Source: JBEGTT01 sp041179245 | Lineage (GTDB): Bacteria > Pseudomonadota > Gammaproteobacteria > Burkholderiales > Rhodocyclaceae | Direction of reading: 5' to 3' | Length of the DNA stretch: 12,139 bases | Assembly (NCBI GenBank): GCA_041179245.1 | Contig: JBEGTT010000211.1 | Coordinates: forward strand, 1-12,139 | Shown here: in pieces, positions 1 through 8,065 of the stretch | Numbering within the stretch: position 1 is the stretch's first letter | Layout of the letters: every line of letters starts with the position of its first letter | Notes under the pieces: model-generated | Databases searched by the model: none | What the model was told of the DNA's origin: nothing | Seen by the model: only the letters and a program-made list of their open reading frames with translations | Made by a program: the position numbers and the translations under genes

Positions 1-270
1 TGGGCCAGCGCCATACAGCATGCCGAATGACCCACCCAAACAGAGCAAACCAATCGCTAACTGCCGCGCTGTTTTGAGGTGGACTTCTTTGTTGCGATAA
101 CTAAAAATCAGCCCCCCGATAAACGGCAAGGCCAGCACGTATAGCCAGTTTCGCCAACCACTTTGCAGGCTGGCCATCAAACTCACCAGATAACCAATCA
201 TTAACAGGGAAAAACCCACCGCAGCGAGTAGGCCGGCCAGAGTCACAAACAAGGTAAACCAGATATCCAT
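1..270 (-). CDS. Membrane protein of unknown function, N-terminal part (runs off window)
   Basis: The minus strand is open for 90 codons from an ATG at 270 to the window edge, so only the N-terminal part is present. The frame is closed just upstream by a TAA at 292-294, and no other start codon lies between, which fixes the start. The product begins MDIWFTLF and is strongly hydrophobic. I see three likely membrane segments at about residues 5-33 (long, possibly more than one pass), 42-58 and 69-87, separated by short polar links (QSGWRN; a basic stretch SYRNKEVHLK near 57-66). There is no signal-peptide cleavage motif. It starts 34 bases after the glmU stop on the same strand, so it may be co-transcribed with glmU. 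The ribosome binding site is weak (GAAAG within a short direct repeat). I do not recognise the family and assign no function; a small inner-membrane protein is the safe reading. Confidence 0.7.
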   Translation of the reverse strand, partial: MDIWFTLFVTLAGLLAAVGFSLLMIGYLVSLMASLQSGWRNWLYVLALPFIGGLIFSYRNKEVHLKTARQLAIGLLCLGGSFGMLYGAGP

Positions 271-273
271 AAA

Positions 274-291
274 TACTTTCGGGTACTTTCG
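274..291. repeat. Short direct repeat upstream of the membrane protein start
   Basis: The octamer TACTTTCG occurs twice exactly, at 274-281 and 284-291, ten bases apart. On the coding (minus) strand it reads CGAAAGTA twice, directly before the ATG at 270, and includes the only purine-rich stretch that could act as a ribosome binding site. The ten-base period equals one DNA helical turn, which would suit a regulator binding site, but chance is also possible. Confidence 0.3.
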
Positions 292-304
292 TTAAGTTGA
301 ACTA

Positions 305-1681
305 CTAAAATTTTTTCTTGACGGGCCGTTGCCAGCCAGTAATGACCGTCGTTTTGGCCCGTGTAACCACCAAGGAATCGGGGGGGGCATTTTTCGTCAG
401 CGTGGTTCCTGCACCCAGCGTTGCACCGCGACCGACCGTCACGGGTGCCACCAACTGGGTGTCCGAACCGATAAACACGTCATCTTCGATAATGGTCAGG
501 TGCTTATTTGCGCCGTCGTAGTTGCAGGTAATGGTGCCCGCGCCCACGTTGACGCGCTCGCCAATCTCCGCATCGCCGATATACGCAAGGTGGTTCGCTT
601 TAGATTGTGCGGCAATCTTGGCTTGTTTCACTTCAACGAAGTTGCCAATATGGACTTCTCGCCCCAATTCGGTACCCGGACGTAGACGCGCGTACGGCCC
701 CAAAACACCATCCGGGCCAATTATGGCATCTTCGAAATGGCAGAACGCCGCAATGCGAGTGCCCGCGCCGACCTTAACGTTTTTCAATACGCAGTAAGGC
801 CCAACCTCTACCGCATCACCGAGTTCGACAGTGCCCTCAAACACGCAGCCGACATCAATCGACACATCCCGACCGTGCGACAGGTTACCGCGCACATCAA
901 TCCGCGCCGGATCAGCCAAGCGAACGCCCGCCACTAAGAGTTGTTCCGCAATATTACGTTGATGAACACGCTCCAGTTTAGCCAACTGTACCTTGCTGTT
1001 TACGCCAAGAACCTCCCACTCACCAAGCGGTTGAGCGGTATGAACTGGCAAACTTTCTGCCACTGCCAACGCGACAATGTCCGTGAGGTAATACTCGCCC
1101 TGTGCGTTGTCGTTCTTCAAATTATTCAACCAGCCCGCCAGCTTCACCGTCGGAATGGCCATGATGCCGGTGTTAACTTCCTGAATCGCTTTTTCCTCGG
1201 GTGAAGCATCTTTTTCTTCGACGATTCGCAGCACATTGCCAGCAGCATCCCGAACAATTCGACCGTAACCCGTTGGATTGTCGAGATTTACGGTCAGTAT
1301 GGATAAAACATTTTGACCAGCCTGTAACAGTTTTTGTAGCGTCGAAACGGTGGTTAGCGGCACGTCACCGTATAGCACAAGCGTTTGTTCGGCCAACGAC
1401 AGTGCTGGAACCGCTTGGGCTAATGCATGCCCCGTCCCTAGTTGCTGGGCCTGTTCAGCCCAAGCCAAATCAGGCGAATTCAGCGTGGCGCGCACAACAT
1501 CGCCACCGTGTCCATAAACCACGATCATTTTTTCTGGCGAAAGCAAGCGAGCGGTTTCGATCACATGCTGCGCGAGTGCCTTACCTGCGACCGGATGCAA
1601 AACCTTCGGCAAATTGGAATGCATCCGCTTGCCTTGGCCGGCGGCCAAAATCACCACTTGAACGGACGACTTTTTTGTCAT
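305..1681 (-). CDS. glmU: Bifunctional UDP-N-acetylglucosamine pyrophosphorylase / glucosamine-1-phosphate N-acetyltransferase GlmU
   Basis: GlmU makes UDP-GlcNAc in two steps: acetyl-CoA-dependent N-acetylation of glucosamine-1-phosphate, then uridylyl transfer from UTP. It is a cytoplasmic enzyme that feeds peptidoglycan and lipopolysaccharide synthesis. The N-terminal uridylyltransferase domain (about 1-230) carries the nucleotide loop LAAGQGKRM at 12-20 with Lys26, the metal-binding Asp of YGDVP (Asp106) and Asn228 of LGVNS. The C-terminal left-handed beta-helix (about 250-450) shows hexapeptide repeats and the KANHLAYIGD motif with the likely catalytic His364. At 458 residues it is close to the E. 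coli protein (456). I use the ATG at 1681, which has AAGGA at 1688-1692 six bases upstream. The frame also allows a TTG at 1702, but that codon lies in the T-tract of the upstream terminator and is unlikely. The C-terminus is basic (KKKF). glmS, a common neighbour, is not seen here. Confidence 0.97.
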   Translation of the reverse strand: MTKKSSVQVVILAAGQGKRMHSNLPKVLHPVAGKALAQHVIETARLLSPEKMIVVYGHGGDVVRATLNSPDLAWAEQAQQLGTGHALAQAVPALSLAEQTLVLYGDVPLTTVSTLQKLLQAGQNVLSILTVNLDNPTGYGRIVRDAAGNVLRIVEEKDASPEEKAIQEVNTGIMAIPTVKLAGWLNNLKNDNAQGEYYLTDIVALAVAESLPVHTAQPLGEWEVLGVNSKVQLAKLERVHQRNIAEQLLVAGVRLADPARIDVRGNLSHGRDVSIDVGCVFEGTVELGDAVEVGPYCVLKNVKVGAGTRIAAFCHFEDAIIGPDGVLGPYARLRPGTELGREVHIGNFVEVKQAKIAAQSKANHLAYIGDAEIGERVNVGAGTITCNYDGANKHLTIIEDDVFIGSDTQLVAPVTVGRGATLGAGTTLTKNAPPDSLVVTRAKTTVITGWQRPVKKKF

Positions 1682-1693
1682 TGCTTGTCCTTG

Positions 1694-1728
1694 AAAAAAC
1701 AAAAGCGACCCGTCAAGGCCGCCCTTTT
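1694..1728 (-). terminator. Intrinsic terminator between gltD and glmU
   Basis: On the minus strand, GCGGCC (1717-1722) pairs with GGTCGC (1705-1710), with one G-U wobble, around a six-base loop. It is followed by TTTTGTTTTTT (1694-1704) and preceded by AAAAGG, which can extend the stem weakly. It lies about 120 bases past the gltD stop and would end gltBD transcripts. Its T-tract touches the glmU ribosome binding site, so glmU would need its own promoter or readthrough. Confidence 0.7.
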
Positions 1729-1755
1729 AATACAAAGGTTCACAATACCGGCCAA
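1727..1755 (-). promoter_or_regulatory. Candidate sigma70 promoter for glmU
   Basis: On the minus strand, TTGGCC (1750-1755) and TATTAA (1727-1732) are separated by 17 bases and match eight of twelve consensus positions. The predicted start near 1720 falls inside the first arm of the gltD-glmU terminator, so a transcript from here would lack the full hairpin and would not be stopped by it. The leader would be about 40 bases. The match is moderate and could be chance. Confidence 0.3.
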
Positions 1756-1824
1756 ACCGGAATCCCTAAACTCGCTTCGCTCAGACAACGGAATTCCTCT
1801 TGTCCGGCATCGCAAACCTTTGTT
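1731..1824. repeat. Long imperfect palindrome (REP/MITE-like) in the gltD-glmU gap
   Basis: ACAAAGGTT at 1732-1740 is the exact reverse complement of AACCTTTGT at 1815-1823, a 92-base span. Inside these ends the arms keep matching with interruptions: TACCGG at 1747-1752 against CCGGCA near 1804-1809, CCAA against TTG, and a GGAATCC/GGAATTCC pair near 1759-1766 and 1790-1797. The centre contains CTCGCTTCGCTCAG. It encodes nothing on either strand that looks like protein. The layout resembles a repetitive extragenic palindrome or a small non-autonomous element. Whether it recurs in the genome cannot be seen from one copy. Confidence 0.5.
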
Positions 1825-1836
1825 TAGTAGTTCGCA

Positions 1837-1855
1837 CCACGAATCGTTATCGTGG
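1837..1855 (-). other. Small stem-loop over the gltD stop codon
   Basis: CCACGA (1837-1842) and TCGTGG (1850-1855) form a six-base-pair stem with a seven-base loop that contains the gltD stop codon at 1847-1849. No T-tract follows on the minus strand, so this is not a standard terminator. It could protect the 3' end of the mRNA or mean nothing. Confidence 0.3.
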
Positions 1856-3322
1856 CAGTACCGAAGCTCCCATCAGGAAGATGTCGACTTCACGCGCAGC
1901 TTGCCGACCTTCGCGAATGGCCCAAACTACCAACGATTGGCCACGACGAACGTCACCCGCTGCATAGACTTTATCCACATTCGTCTTGTAACAACCTTCG
2001 CCATCGGTGGTCGCTTTAGCATTCTGGCGCGCATCTTTTTCGACACCAAAGGCTTCCAGTAAAGAACCCACCGGATTGGTAAAACCCATCGCGAGGAAAG
2101 CAAAATCCGCCGGGAAAGTTTGTTCGCTACCCGCTACTTCGCTCATCTTGCCGTCTTTCCATTCCAGACGAATGGTTTTGACCGCTTTCAACACACCGTT
2201 TTCACCCATAAATTCTTTGGTGGCGATGGCGTATTCGCGCTTCGTTTGTCCGTCCGGACCTTCCAAATGGGAAGAAGATGTCCGCAGCTTGTTCGGCCAA
2301 TACGGCCAAGTCAAAGATTTGTCTTCTTGCACAGGCGGTTGTGGCATCAGTTCAAATTGCGTAACCGATGCTGCGCCTTGGCGGTAGCTGGTGCCCACAC
2401 AATCCGAACCAGTATCACCTCCACCGATCACGACCACGTGTTTGCCTTTAACGTTGATCGGGTTGGTTTTGCCTTTTTGGACTTCCTTGCTTTGCTGAAT
2501 CAGAAATTCCAACGCAGGGTAAGTTCCGGTCAATTCACGACCCGTAGCAGGCAAATCACGCGGCACTTCGGAACCTGCTGCCAGAATCACAGCATCAAAG
2601 TCCTTTTTCAGTTGGTCCGCAGAAACAACTTCAGTGGCATCTGTATTAATCCCTGCTGGCAAATTCTTGCTGCCAACGATCACTTTGGTCTTGAAGGTAA
2701 CGCCTTCGGCTTCCATCTGGGCCACACGGCGATCAATCACCGTTTTTTCCAGCTTGAAGTCAGGGATACCATAACCTAGCAAACCACCTAAGCGATCACT
2801 CTTCTCAAAAACCGTGACGTCGTGTCCAACTCGCGCTAACTGCTGAGCAGCCGCTAAACCCGCAGGACCTGAACCGACAATCGCGATCTTTTTACCCGTC
2901 TTGGTCTTAGGCGGTTGTGGAACGACCCAGCCAGATTCCCAGCCCTTGTCGATGATGAAACGCTCAATCGACTTGATGCCCACTGGCGCAGCATTGATGC
3001 CCAGCGTACACGCTGCTTCGCAGGGTGCGGGGCAAATTCGGCCGGTAAAGTCGGGGAAGTTATTGGTGGAATGCAGGACTTCTAGCGCCTGTTTCCAGTT
3101 GCCGTGGTAAACAAGGTCATTCCAGTCAGGAATGATGTTGTTGACCGGACAGCCGTTATTGCAGAACGGAATGCCGCAATCCATACAACGAGCGCCTTGT
3201 GTCTTAGCGTCGTCATCAGCCAGTGGCGGAACGAATTCCTTGTAATGTTTCAGACGCTGCTCAACCGGCTCGTAGCGATCTGCAACCCGTTCGAATTCCA
3301 TAAATCCAGTCGGCTTGCCCAT
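1847..3322 (-). CDS. gltD: Glutamate synthase (NADPH) small (beta) subunit GltD
   Basis: GltD takes electrons from NADPH through FAD and Fe-S clusters and passes them to GltB, where glutamate is made; the complex is cytoplasmic. The N-terminal Fe-S region has Cys46, Cys49, Cys54 and Cys58 (CMDCGIPFCNNGC) and Cys97, Cys101 and Cys105 (CPAPCEAAC). An FAD-binding dinucleotide fold follows (IVGSGPAG, 148-155), then the NADPH-binding fold (VIGGGDTGSD, 298-307). A C-terminal FAD motif (AAGDVRRGQSLVVWAIREG) closes the active region. The length, 491 residues, is close to the usual 470-490. The ATG at 3322 shares one base with the gltB TAA (TAATG), and AAGGGGG at 3330-3336 is a strong ribosome binding site seven bases upstream. 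This overlap fits translational coupling and equal synthesis of the two subunits. I see no missing key residue. Confidence 0.98.
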   Translation of the reverse strand: MGKPTGFMEFERVADRYEPVEQRLKHYKEFVPPLADDDAKTQGARCMDCGIPFCNNGCPVNNIIPDWNDLVYHGNWKQALEVLHSTNNFPDFTGRICPAPCEAACTLGINAAPVGIKSIERFIIDKGWESGWVVPQPPKTKTGKKIAIVGSGPAGLAAAQQLARVGHDVTVFEKSDRLGGLLGYGIPDFKLEKTVIDRRVAQMEAEGVTFKTKVIVGSKNLPAGINTDATEVVSADQLKKDFDAVILAAGSEVPRDLPATGRELTGTYPALEFLIQQSKEVQKGKTNPINVKGKHVVVIGGGDTGSDCVGTSYRQGAASVTQFELMPQPPVQEDKSLTWPYWPNKLRTSSSHLEGPDGQTKREYAIATKEFMGENGVLKAVKTIRLEWKDGKMSEVAGSEQTFPADFAFLAMGFTNPVGSLLEAFGVEKDARQNAKATTDGEGCYKTNVDKVYAAGDVRRGQSLVVWAIREGRQAAREVDIFLMGASVLPR

Positions 3323-6300
3323 TATGCGGCCCCCTTCTGTGCTGCGGCCATCTCTGTGAGTGCCCGCTTGTATTCATGCGGATAAATCTTGACGAATTTG
3401 TCGCGGCTGGTTTCCCAGTTCGCCAGCAGCTTTTTGGCAGTTTGGCTACCCGTGTACTCAGCGTGACGGGTAATCAGTTCTTTCAACTGAGTTTCATCAG
3501 CGACACCCAAATGCAGAGGTTCGCCAGCGGAATGGCGATTGGCTGGAATCACCTTTTCCAGCGCAACTTGCGCCAGATTGCAGCGAGTCTTGAAACTGCC
3601 GTCTTCATCAAGCACATAAGCGATACCACCAGACATACCGGCGGCGAAGTTACGGCCGGTCATGCCGAGTACCACCACCGTACCGCCCGTCATGTATTCA
3701 CAACCATGATCACCAACGCCTTCAACAACTGCGGTGCCGCCAGAGTTACGAACACAGAAGCGTTCACCACCGACGCCTGCCAAGAAGGCTTCTCCTTCGG
3801 TTGCGCCGTACATCACCGTGTTGCCACAAATAATGTTCTGCTGCGTGTCGCCACGGAAGTCAGCGCTTGGCTTAATGATGATGCGACCACCGGACAAACC
3901 TTTACCCACGTAGTCGTTACCTTCACCAGTCAATTCCAACGTCACGCCCTTCGCCAAGAAGGCTGCAAATGCTTGACCCGCAGTGCCGGTTAGCTTCACA
4001 TGGATGGTGTCATCTGGCAGGCCATCATTACCGTAACGGCGAGCAACCTCACCGGACAACATCGTGCCGCAAGTGCGGTTAACGTTGATGATGGACGTTT
4101 CGATCTGAACTTTTTGGCCTTTTTCCAGCGCCGGTTTTGCTGCGGCAATCAGTTTGTGATCCAGTGCTTTTTCTAAACCGTGATCTTGCACATCGGTATG
4201 CCGACGAGGCTCTTCTGCCGGCACATCTGGCTGGAAGAATATCTTGGCGAAATCCAGTCCCTTGGCTTTCCAGTGTTCAATTCCGGTGCGTGTATCGAGC
4301 AAATCAACTCGACCAACCAAGTCCTCAAACTTGCGAATGCCCAGTTGCGCCATCAATTCGCGCACTTCTTCGGCAACGAAGAAGAAATAGTTCACCACAT
4401 GTTCTGGCTGACCCGAGAAGCGCTTACGCAACTCTGGGTCTTGGGTTGCCACGCCGACCGGGCAGGTATTGAGGTGACACTTGCGCATCATGATGCAGCC
4501 CTCAACCACTAACGGTGCCGTCGCAAAACCAAATTCATCCGCGCCCAACAAGGCGCCGACGATACCATCGCGACCGGTCTTCATCTGGCCATCCACCTGT
4601 CCACGAATTCGTGAGCGCAAGCGGTTCAGAACCAATGTTTGCTGTGTTTCAGACAAGCCCAGTTCCCACGGTGTACCAGCATGCTTAATGGAGGATACGG
4701 GCGAGGCGCCGGTGCCACCATCAAAGCCTGCAATCACCACATGATCCGCCTTGGCTTTAGCAACACCGGCAGCAACTGTTCCCACGCCCACTTCCGACAC
4801 CAACTTCACGGAGATAGAGGCCTTAGCATTGGCATTCTTCAAGTCATGGATCAACTGTGCCAAGTCTTCGATGGAATAAATATCGTGGTGGGGCGGAGGA
4901 GAAATCAGTGTCACACCCGGAACAGAATGGCGCAGCTTACCGATGTACTCGGATACTTTACTGCCGGGCAACTGACCACCTTCGCCCGGTTTCGCCCCTT
5001 GGGCCATTTTGATCTGAATCTGATCGGCATTCACCAAGTATTCGGTAGTCACCCCGAAACGCCCGGACGCGACCTGCTTGATCGCAGAGCGCAGCGAGTC
5101 ACCTTCCTTGAAGGTGTAATCGCGTTCAATCCGCGAAGCACCAATCACTTCTGACAACGTCTGACCAGCCTTCAATGGGCCAAAGCGCTTGGCATCTTCG
5201 CCACCTTCACCAGTATTGGACTTGCCGCCAATCCGGTTCATGGCCACCGCCAGGGTGGTATGCGCTTCTGTCGAAATGGAGCCCAAAGACATCGCGCCGG
5301 TGGCAAAACGTTTGACGATTTCCTTAGCGGATTCCACTTCTTCCAGCGGAATGGCCGTCGTTGGCTTGAATTCAAACAAGCCACGCAAGGTCAGATGACG
5401 CTTGGACTGATCGTTAATCAGCTTGGCGTACTCCTTGTAGGTCTCGTATTGGTTCGAGCGCGTTGCATGTTGTAGCTTGGCAATCGAATCCGGCGTCCAC
5501 ATGTGCTCTTCGCCGCGAGTACGGAAGGCGTATTCGCCCCCCGCATCAAGCAGATTGGCGAGCACAGGATCGGGCGAAAATGCTTCTTTGTGGGCACGAA
5601 TAGCTTCTTCCGCCACCTCAAACACCCCGATCCCTTCAATATTTGAAGGGGTACCGGTGAAGTATTTTTCCACGAATGCTTTTTGCAACCCGATGGCTTC
5701 AAAAATCTGTGCCCCTGTGTAAGACATATAGGTCGAAATACCCATCTTCGACATGACCTTACACAGACCTTTGCCAATCGCCTTGATGAAGTTCTTGACG
5801 TATTTATCGGCCTTCTCAGCATCGCCTTTGGCAAATCCTGCGATGGTTTCCAGCGCCAAGTACGGATGAACCGCTTCGGCACCAAAACCACCCAGCAAGG
5901 CAAAGTGATGGACTTCACGCGCAGAGCCAGTTTCTACGACCAAGCCAGCGCTAGTGCGCAGACCTTTTTTCACTAAGTGCTGGTGAATCGTAGACGTTGC
6001 CAACAAAGCCGGAATCGCCACGTGTTCAGCATCCAACTTACGATCTGAAACGATCAGGATGTTGGCACCAGAACGAACCGCATCTTCGGCATCCGCAGCC
6101 AGCGAAGCCAAGCGTGCCTCAATCCCTTCTTTACCCCATTTCAGCGGATAACAAATATCCAGTTCCAAGGAACGGAACTTACCGCTGGTGTATTTTCCAA
6201 TATTACGTAGCTTTTCCATGTCGGCACACGCCAACACAGGCTGCGACACTTCCAAGCGAATCGGCGGATTGATATCGTTGGTGTTCAGTAGATTGGGTTT

Positions 6301-7950
6301 TGGCCCAATGAACGACACCAAGGACATCACCAGTTCTTCACGGATCGGGTCAATCGGTGGGTTGGTTACTTGTGCAAACAACTGCTTGAAGTAGGTGTAC
6401 AGCGTCTTGTTTTTCTTCGACAAAATCGGCAATGAAGAATCCGTGCCCATGGAACCTGTTGGCTCTTCACCATTCAGTACCATCGGCTCAAGGATGACTT
6501 CAATGTCTTCTTGCGTGTACCCAAAGGCTTGCTGACGATCTAAAAGTGACGCACCCGCTTCTGCACACTTCTCCTCCGCTGCCGGCACTTGGTCAAGCTT
6601 GATGCGGATCTTTTCGATCCACTCGCTGTAAGGCTTGGCATTAGCCAATGAATCTTTTAATTCTTTGTCGTCAATGATGCGGCCTTGATCCATGTCGATC
6701 AGGAACATCTTGCCGGGCTGCAAACGCCATTTCTTGACGATTTTTTTCTCAGGAATCGGCAACACGCCAGATTCTGAGGCCATCACCACCAAGTCATCGT
6801 CCGTGACCAGATAACGAGCCGGACGCAGACCGTTACGATCCAGCGTTGCACCAATCTGACGACCATCGGTAAAGGCGACTGCGGCTGGACCATCCCAAGG
6901 CTCCATCATCGCAGCGTGGTATTCGTAGAAAGCGCGGCGGTTTTCATCCATCGTGGTGTGTTTTTCCCACGCTTCAGGAATCATCAGCATCATCGCTTGG
7001 GCCATCGAATAACCACCCATCACCAGCAATTCAAGTGCATTGTCGAACGAAGCTGAGTCAGATTGACCGGGGTAATGCAAAGGCCAAACCTTTTTCAAGT
7101 CGTCGCCGAGAATCGGGGAAGAAATGGCTTGTTCGCGGGCTTTGAACCAATTGACGTTGCCACGCACCGTATTGATTTCACCGTTATGGGCGATGTAACG
7201 GAATGGATGCGCCAAGTCCCACGTTGGGAAGGTGTTGGTTGAAAACCGCTGATGTACCAGTGCCAGCGCAGAGGTTGTGCGCTTATCTTGCAGATCTAGG
7301 TAATAAACACCAACCTGATCGGCCAGCAGCAAACCCTTGTAATTGATGGTGCGTGCTGAGAAAGATGGCACATAAAATTCTTGGCCATGTTTCAGCTTGA
7401 GCTGCTTAATGGCATTGGCGGCACGGCGACGGATGATGTACAGCTTGCGCTCAAGCGCATCGGTGACAAACACATCTGGACCACGGCCGACAAAAATCTG
7501 ACGGATGACAGGTTCTTTGGCTTTTACCGTTGGCGACATGGGCATGTCGGCATTAACCGGCACATCACGCCAGCCCAAGACCACTTGGCCTTCGCCTTCG
7601 ACGGAGCGCTCGATTTCTTCGGTACAGGCATGACGTGAGGCGGCTTCCTGCGGCAGAAACACCATCCCCACACCGTATTCGCCGGCGGCGGGCAGTTCAA
7701 CGCCTTGCTTGGCCATTTCTTCGCGGTAAAACAAGTCAGGAATCTGAATTAACAGACCCGCACCATCACCTTGCAGAGGATCGGCACCGACAGCGCCGCG
7801 GTGATCCAGATTTTTCAGGATCAGTAAGCCCTGCTCGATGATGCTATGGGTTTTTTGACCCTTGATATGGGCGACGAAGCCTACACCGCAGGCATCGTGT
7901 TCATTGGCTGGGTCGTATAACCCTTGCCGTTCAGGTACAGCCGATTCCAT
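3322..7950 (-). CDS. gltB: Glutamate synthase (NADPH) large (alpha) subunit GltB
   Basis: GltB releases ammonia from glutamine and adds it to 2-oxoglutarate, giving two glutamates; with glutamine synthetase this is the high-affinity route of ammonium assimilation. The order is a short propeptide, then a class II amidotransferase domain with nucleophile Cys21 (DACGVGFVAH) exposed by cleavage, to about 430. A central domain follows (about 480-770), then the FMN/2-oxoglutarate synthase domain (about 835-1200) with GGKSNTGEGGED at 908-919, PPPHHD near 1018 and a GGTGASP loop near 1080. The 3Fe-4S ligands are Cys1152, Cys1158 and Cys1163 (CIMMRKCHLNTC). A GXGXG beta-helix domain ends the protein (GKGLSGGRIII near 1350). 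At 1542 residues it is full length. ATG at 7950 and GTG at 7953 are adjacent; GAGGA at 7960-7964 serves either, and I chose ATG. Its leader holds a promoter, a terminator and a dyad. Confidence 0.98.
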   Translation of the reverse strand: MESAVPERQGLYDPANEHDACGVGFVAHIKGQKTHSIIEQGLLILKNLDHRGAVGADPLQGDGAGLLIQIPDLFYREEMAKQGVELPAAGEYGVGMVFLPQEAASRHACTEEIERSVEGEGQVVLGWRDVPVNADMPMSPTVKAKEPVIRQIFVGRGPDVFVTDALERKLYIIRRRAANAIKQLKLKHGQEFYVPSFSARTINYKGLLLADQVGVYYLDLQDKRTTSALALVHQRFSTNTFPTWDLAHPFRYIAHNGEINTVRGNVNWFKAREQAISSPILGDDLKKVWPLHYPGQSDSASFDNALELLVMGGYSMAQAMMLMIPEAWEKHTTMDENRRAFYEYHAAMMEPWDGPAAVAFTDGRQIGATLDRNGLRPARYLVTDDDLVVMASESGVLPIPEKKIVKKWRLQPGKMFLIDMDQGRIIDDKELKDSLANAKPYSEWIEKIRIKLDQVPAAEEKCAEAGASLLDRQQAFGYTQEDIEVILEPMVLNGEEPTGSMGTDSSLPILSKKNKTLYTYFKQLFAQVTNPPIDPIREELVMSLVSFIGPKPNLLNTNDINPPIRLEVSQPVLACADMEKLRNIGKYTSGKFRSLELDICYPLKWGKEGIEARLASLAADAEDAVRSGANILIVSDRKLDAEHVAIPALLATSTIHQHLVKKGLRTSAGLVVETGSAREVHHFALLGGFGAEAVHPYLALETIAGFAKGDAEKADKYVKNFIKAIGKGLCKVMSKMGISTYMSYTGAQIFEAIGLQKAFVEKYFTGTPSNIEGIGVFEVAEEAIRAHKEAFSPDPVLANLLDAGGEYAFRTRGEEHMWTPDSIAKLQHATRSNQYETYKEYAKLINDQSKRHLTLRGLFEFKPTTAIPLEEVESAKEIVKRFATGAMSLGSISTEAHTTLAVAMNRIGGKSNTGEGGEDAKRFGPLKAGQTLSEVIGASRIERDYTFKEGDSLRSAIKQVASGRFGVTTEYLVNADQIQIKMAQGAKPGEGGQLPGSKVSEYIGKLRHSVPGVTLISPPPHHDIYSIEDLAQLIHDLKNANAKASISVKLVSEVGVGTVAAGVAKAKADHVVIAGFDGGTGASPVSSIKHAGTPWELGLSETQQTLVLNRLRSRIRGQVDGQMKTGRDGIVGALLGADEFGFATAPLVVEGCIMMRKCHLNTCPVGVATQDPELRKRFSGQPEHVVNYFFFVAEEVRELMAQLGIRKFEDLVGRVDLLDTRTGIEHWKAKGLDFAKIFFQPDVPAEEPRRHTDVQDHGLEKALDHKLIAAAKPALEKGQKVQIETSIINVNRTCGTMLSGEVARRYGNDGLPDDTIHVKLTGTAGQAFAAFLAKGVTLELTGEGNDYVGKGLSGGRIIIKPSADFRGDTQQNIICGNTVMYGATEGEAFLAGVGGERFCVRNSGGTAVVEGVGDHGCEYMTGGTVVVLGMTGRNFAAGMSGGIAYVLDEDGSFKTRCNLAQVALEKVIPANRHSAGEPLHLGVADETQLKELITRHAEYTGSQTAKKLLANWETSRDKFVKIYPHEYKRALTEMAAAQKGAA

Positions 7951-7973
7951 CACACGTAGTCCTCACAAAGGCG

Positions 7974-8011
7974 CGGCCCAAAGTCGCTGAAGTAGCGGGA
8001 TAAGTGGGCCG
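7974..8011 (-). promoter_or_regulatory. Nested dyad in the gltB leader
   Basis: CGGCCCA (7974-7980) and TGGGCCG (8005-8011) are exact inverted repeats, and inside them CGCT (7985-7988) pairs with AGCG (7994-7997) around GAAGT. The structure ends about ten bases before the gltB Shine-Dalgarno sequence (7960-7964). It may be an RNA structure that affects translation or a DNA operator. No T-tract follows, so it is not a terminator. Confidence 0.4.
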
Positions 8012-8020
8012 AAAAACGTC

Positions 8021-8044
8021 AAAAAAGCCGGCGAGCGCCGGCTT
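8021..8044 (-). terminator. Strong intrinsic terminator after aroB, in the gltB leader
   Basis: On the minus strand AAGCCGGC, a four-base loop GCTC, and GCCGGC are followed directly by TTTTTT (8021-8026). The GC-rich core stem is six perfect pairs (8027-8032 with 8037-8042), extended by two A-T pairs. It lies about 100 bases after the aroB stop and would end the upstream operon. The plus-strand side has no T-tract, so it acts only in the minus direction. It also lies downstream of the best promoter candidate for gltB. Confidence 0.9.
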
Positions 8045-8065
8045 GCGAGAAGATTTTGGCCGTGG

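Noticed and set aside
1201..1827. A 208-codon plus-strand frame antisense to glmU
   Set aside because: It lies opposite a certain gene, has no recognisable motif or ribosome binding site, and has the composition expected of a shadow frame. The many other plus-strand frames across gltB, gltD, aroB and the lipoprotein gene are rejected for the same reason.
5418..5918. A 166-codon minus-strand frame inside gltB
   Set aside because: It is an alternate frame of intact gltB; the protein is low in known motifs and the gltB frame carries all catalytic signatures through this stretch.
8017..8022. TTGACG in the terminator tail as the -35 of a second gltB promoter
   Set aside because: No -10-like hexamer lies at 16-18 bases; the nearest AT-rich hexamers are at 13-14 bases.
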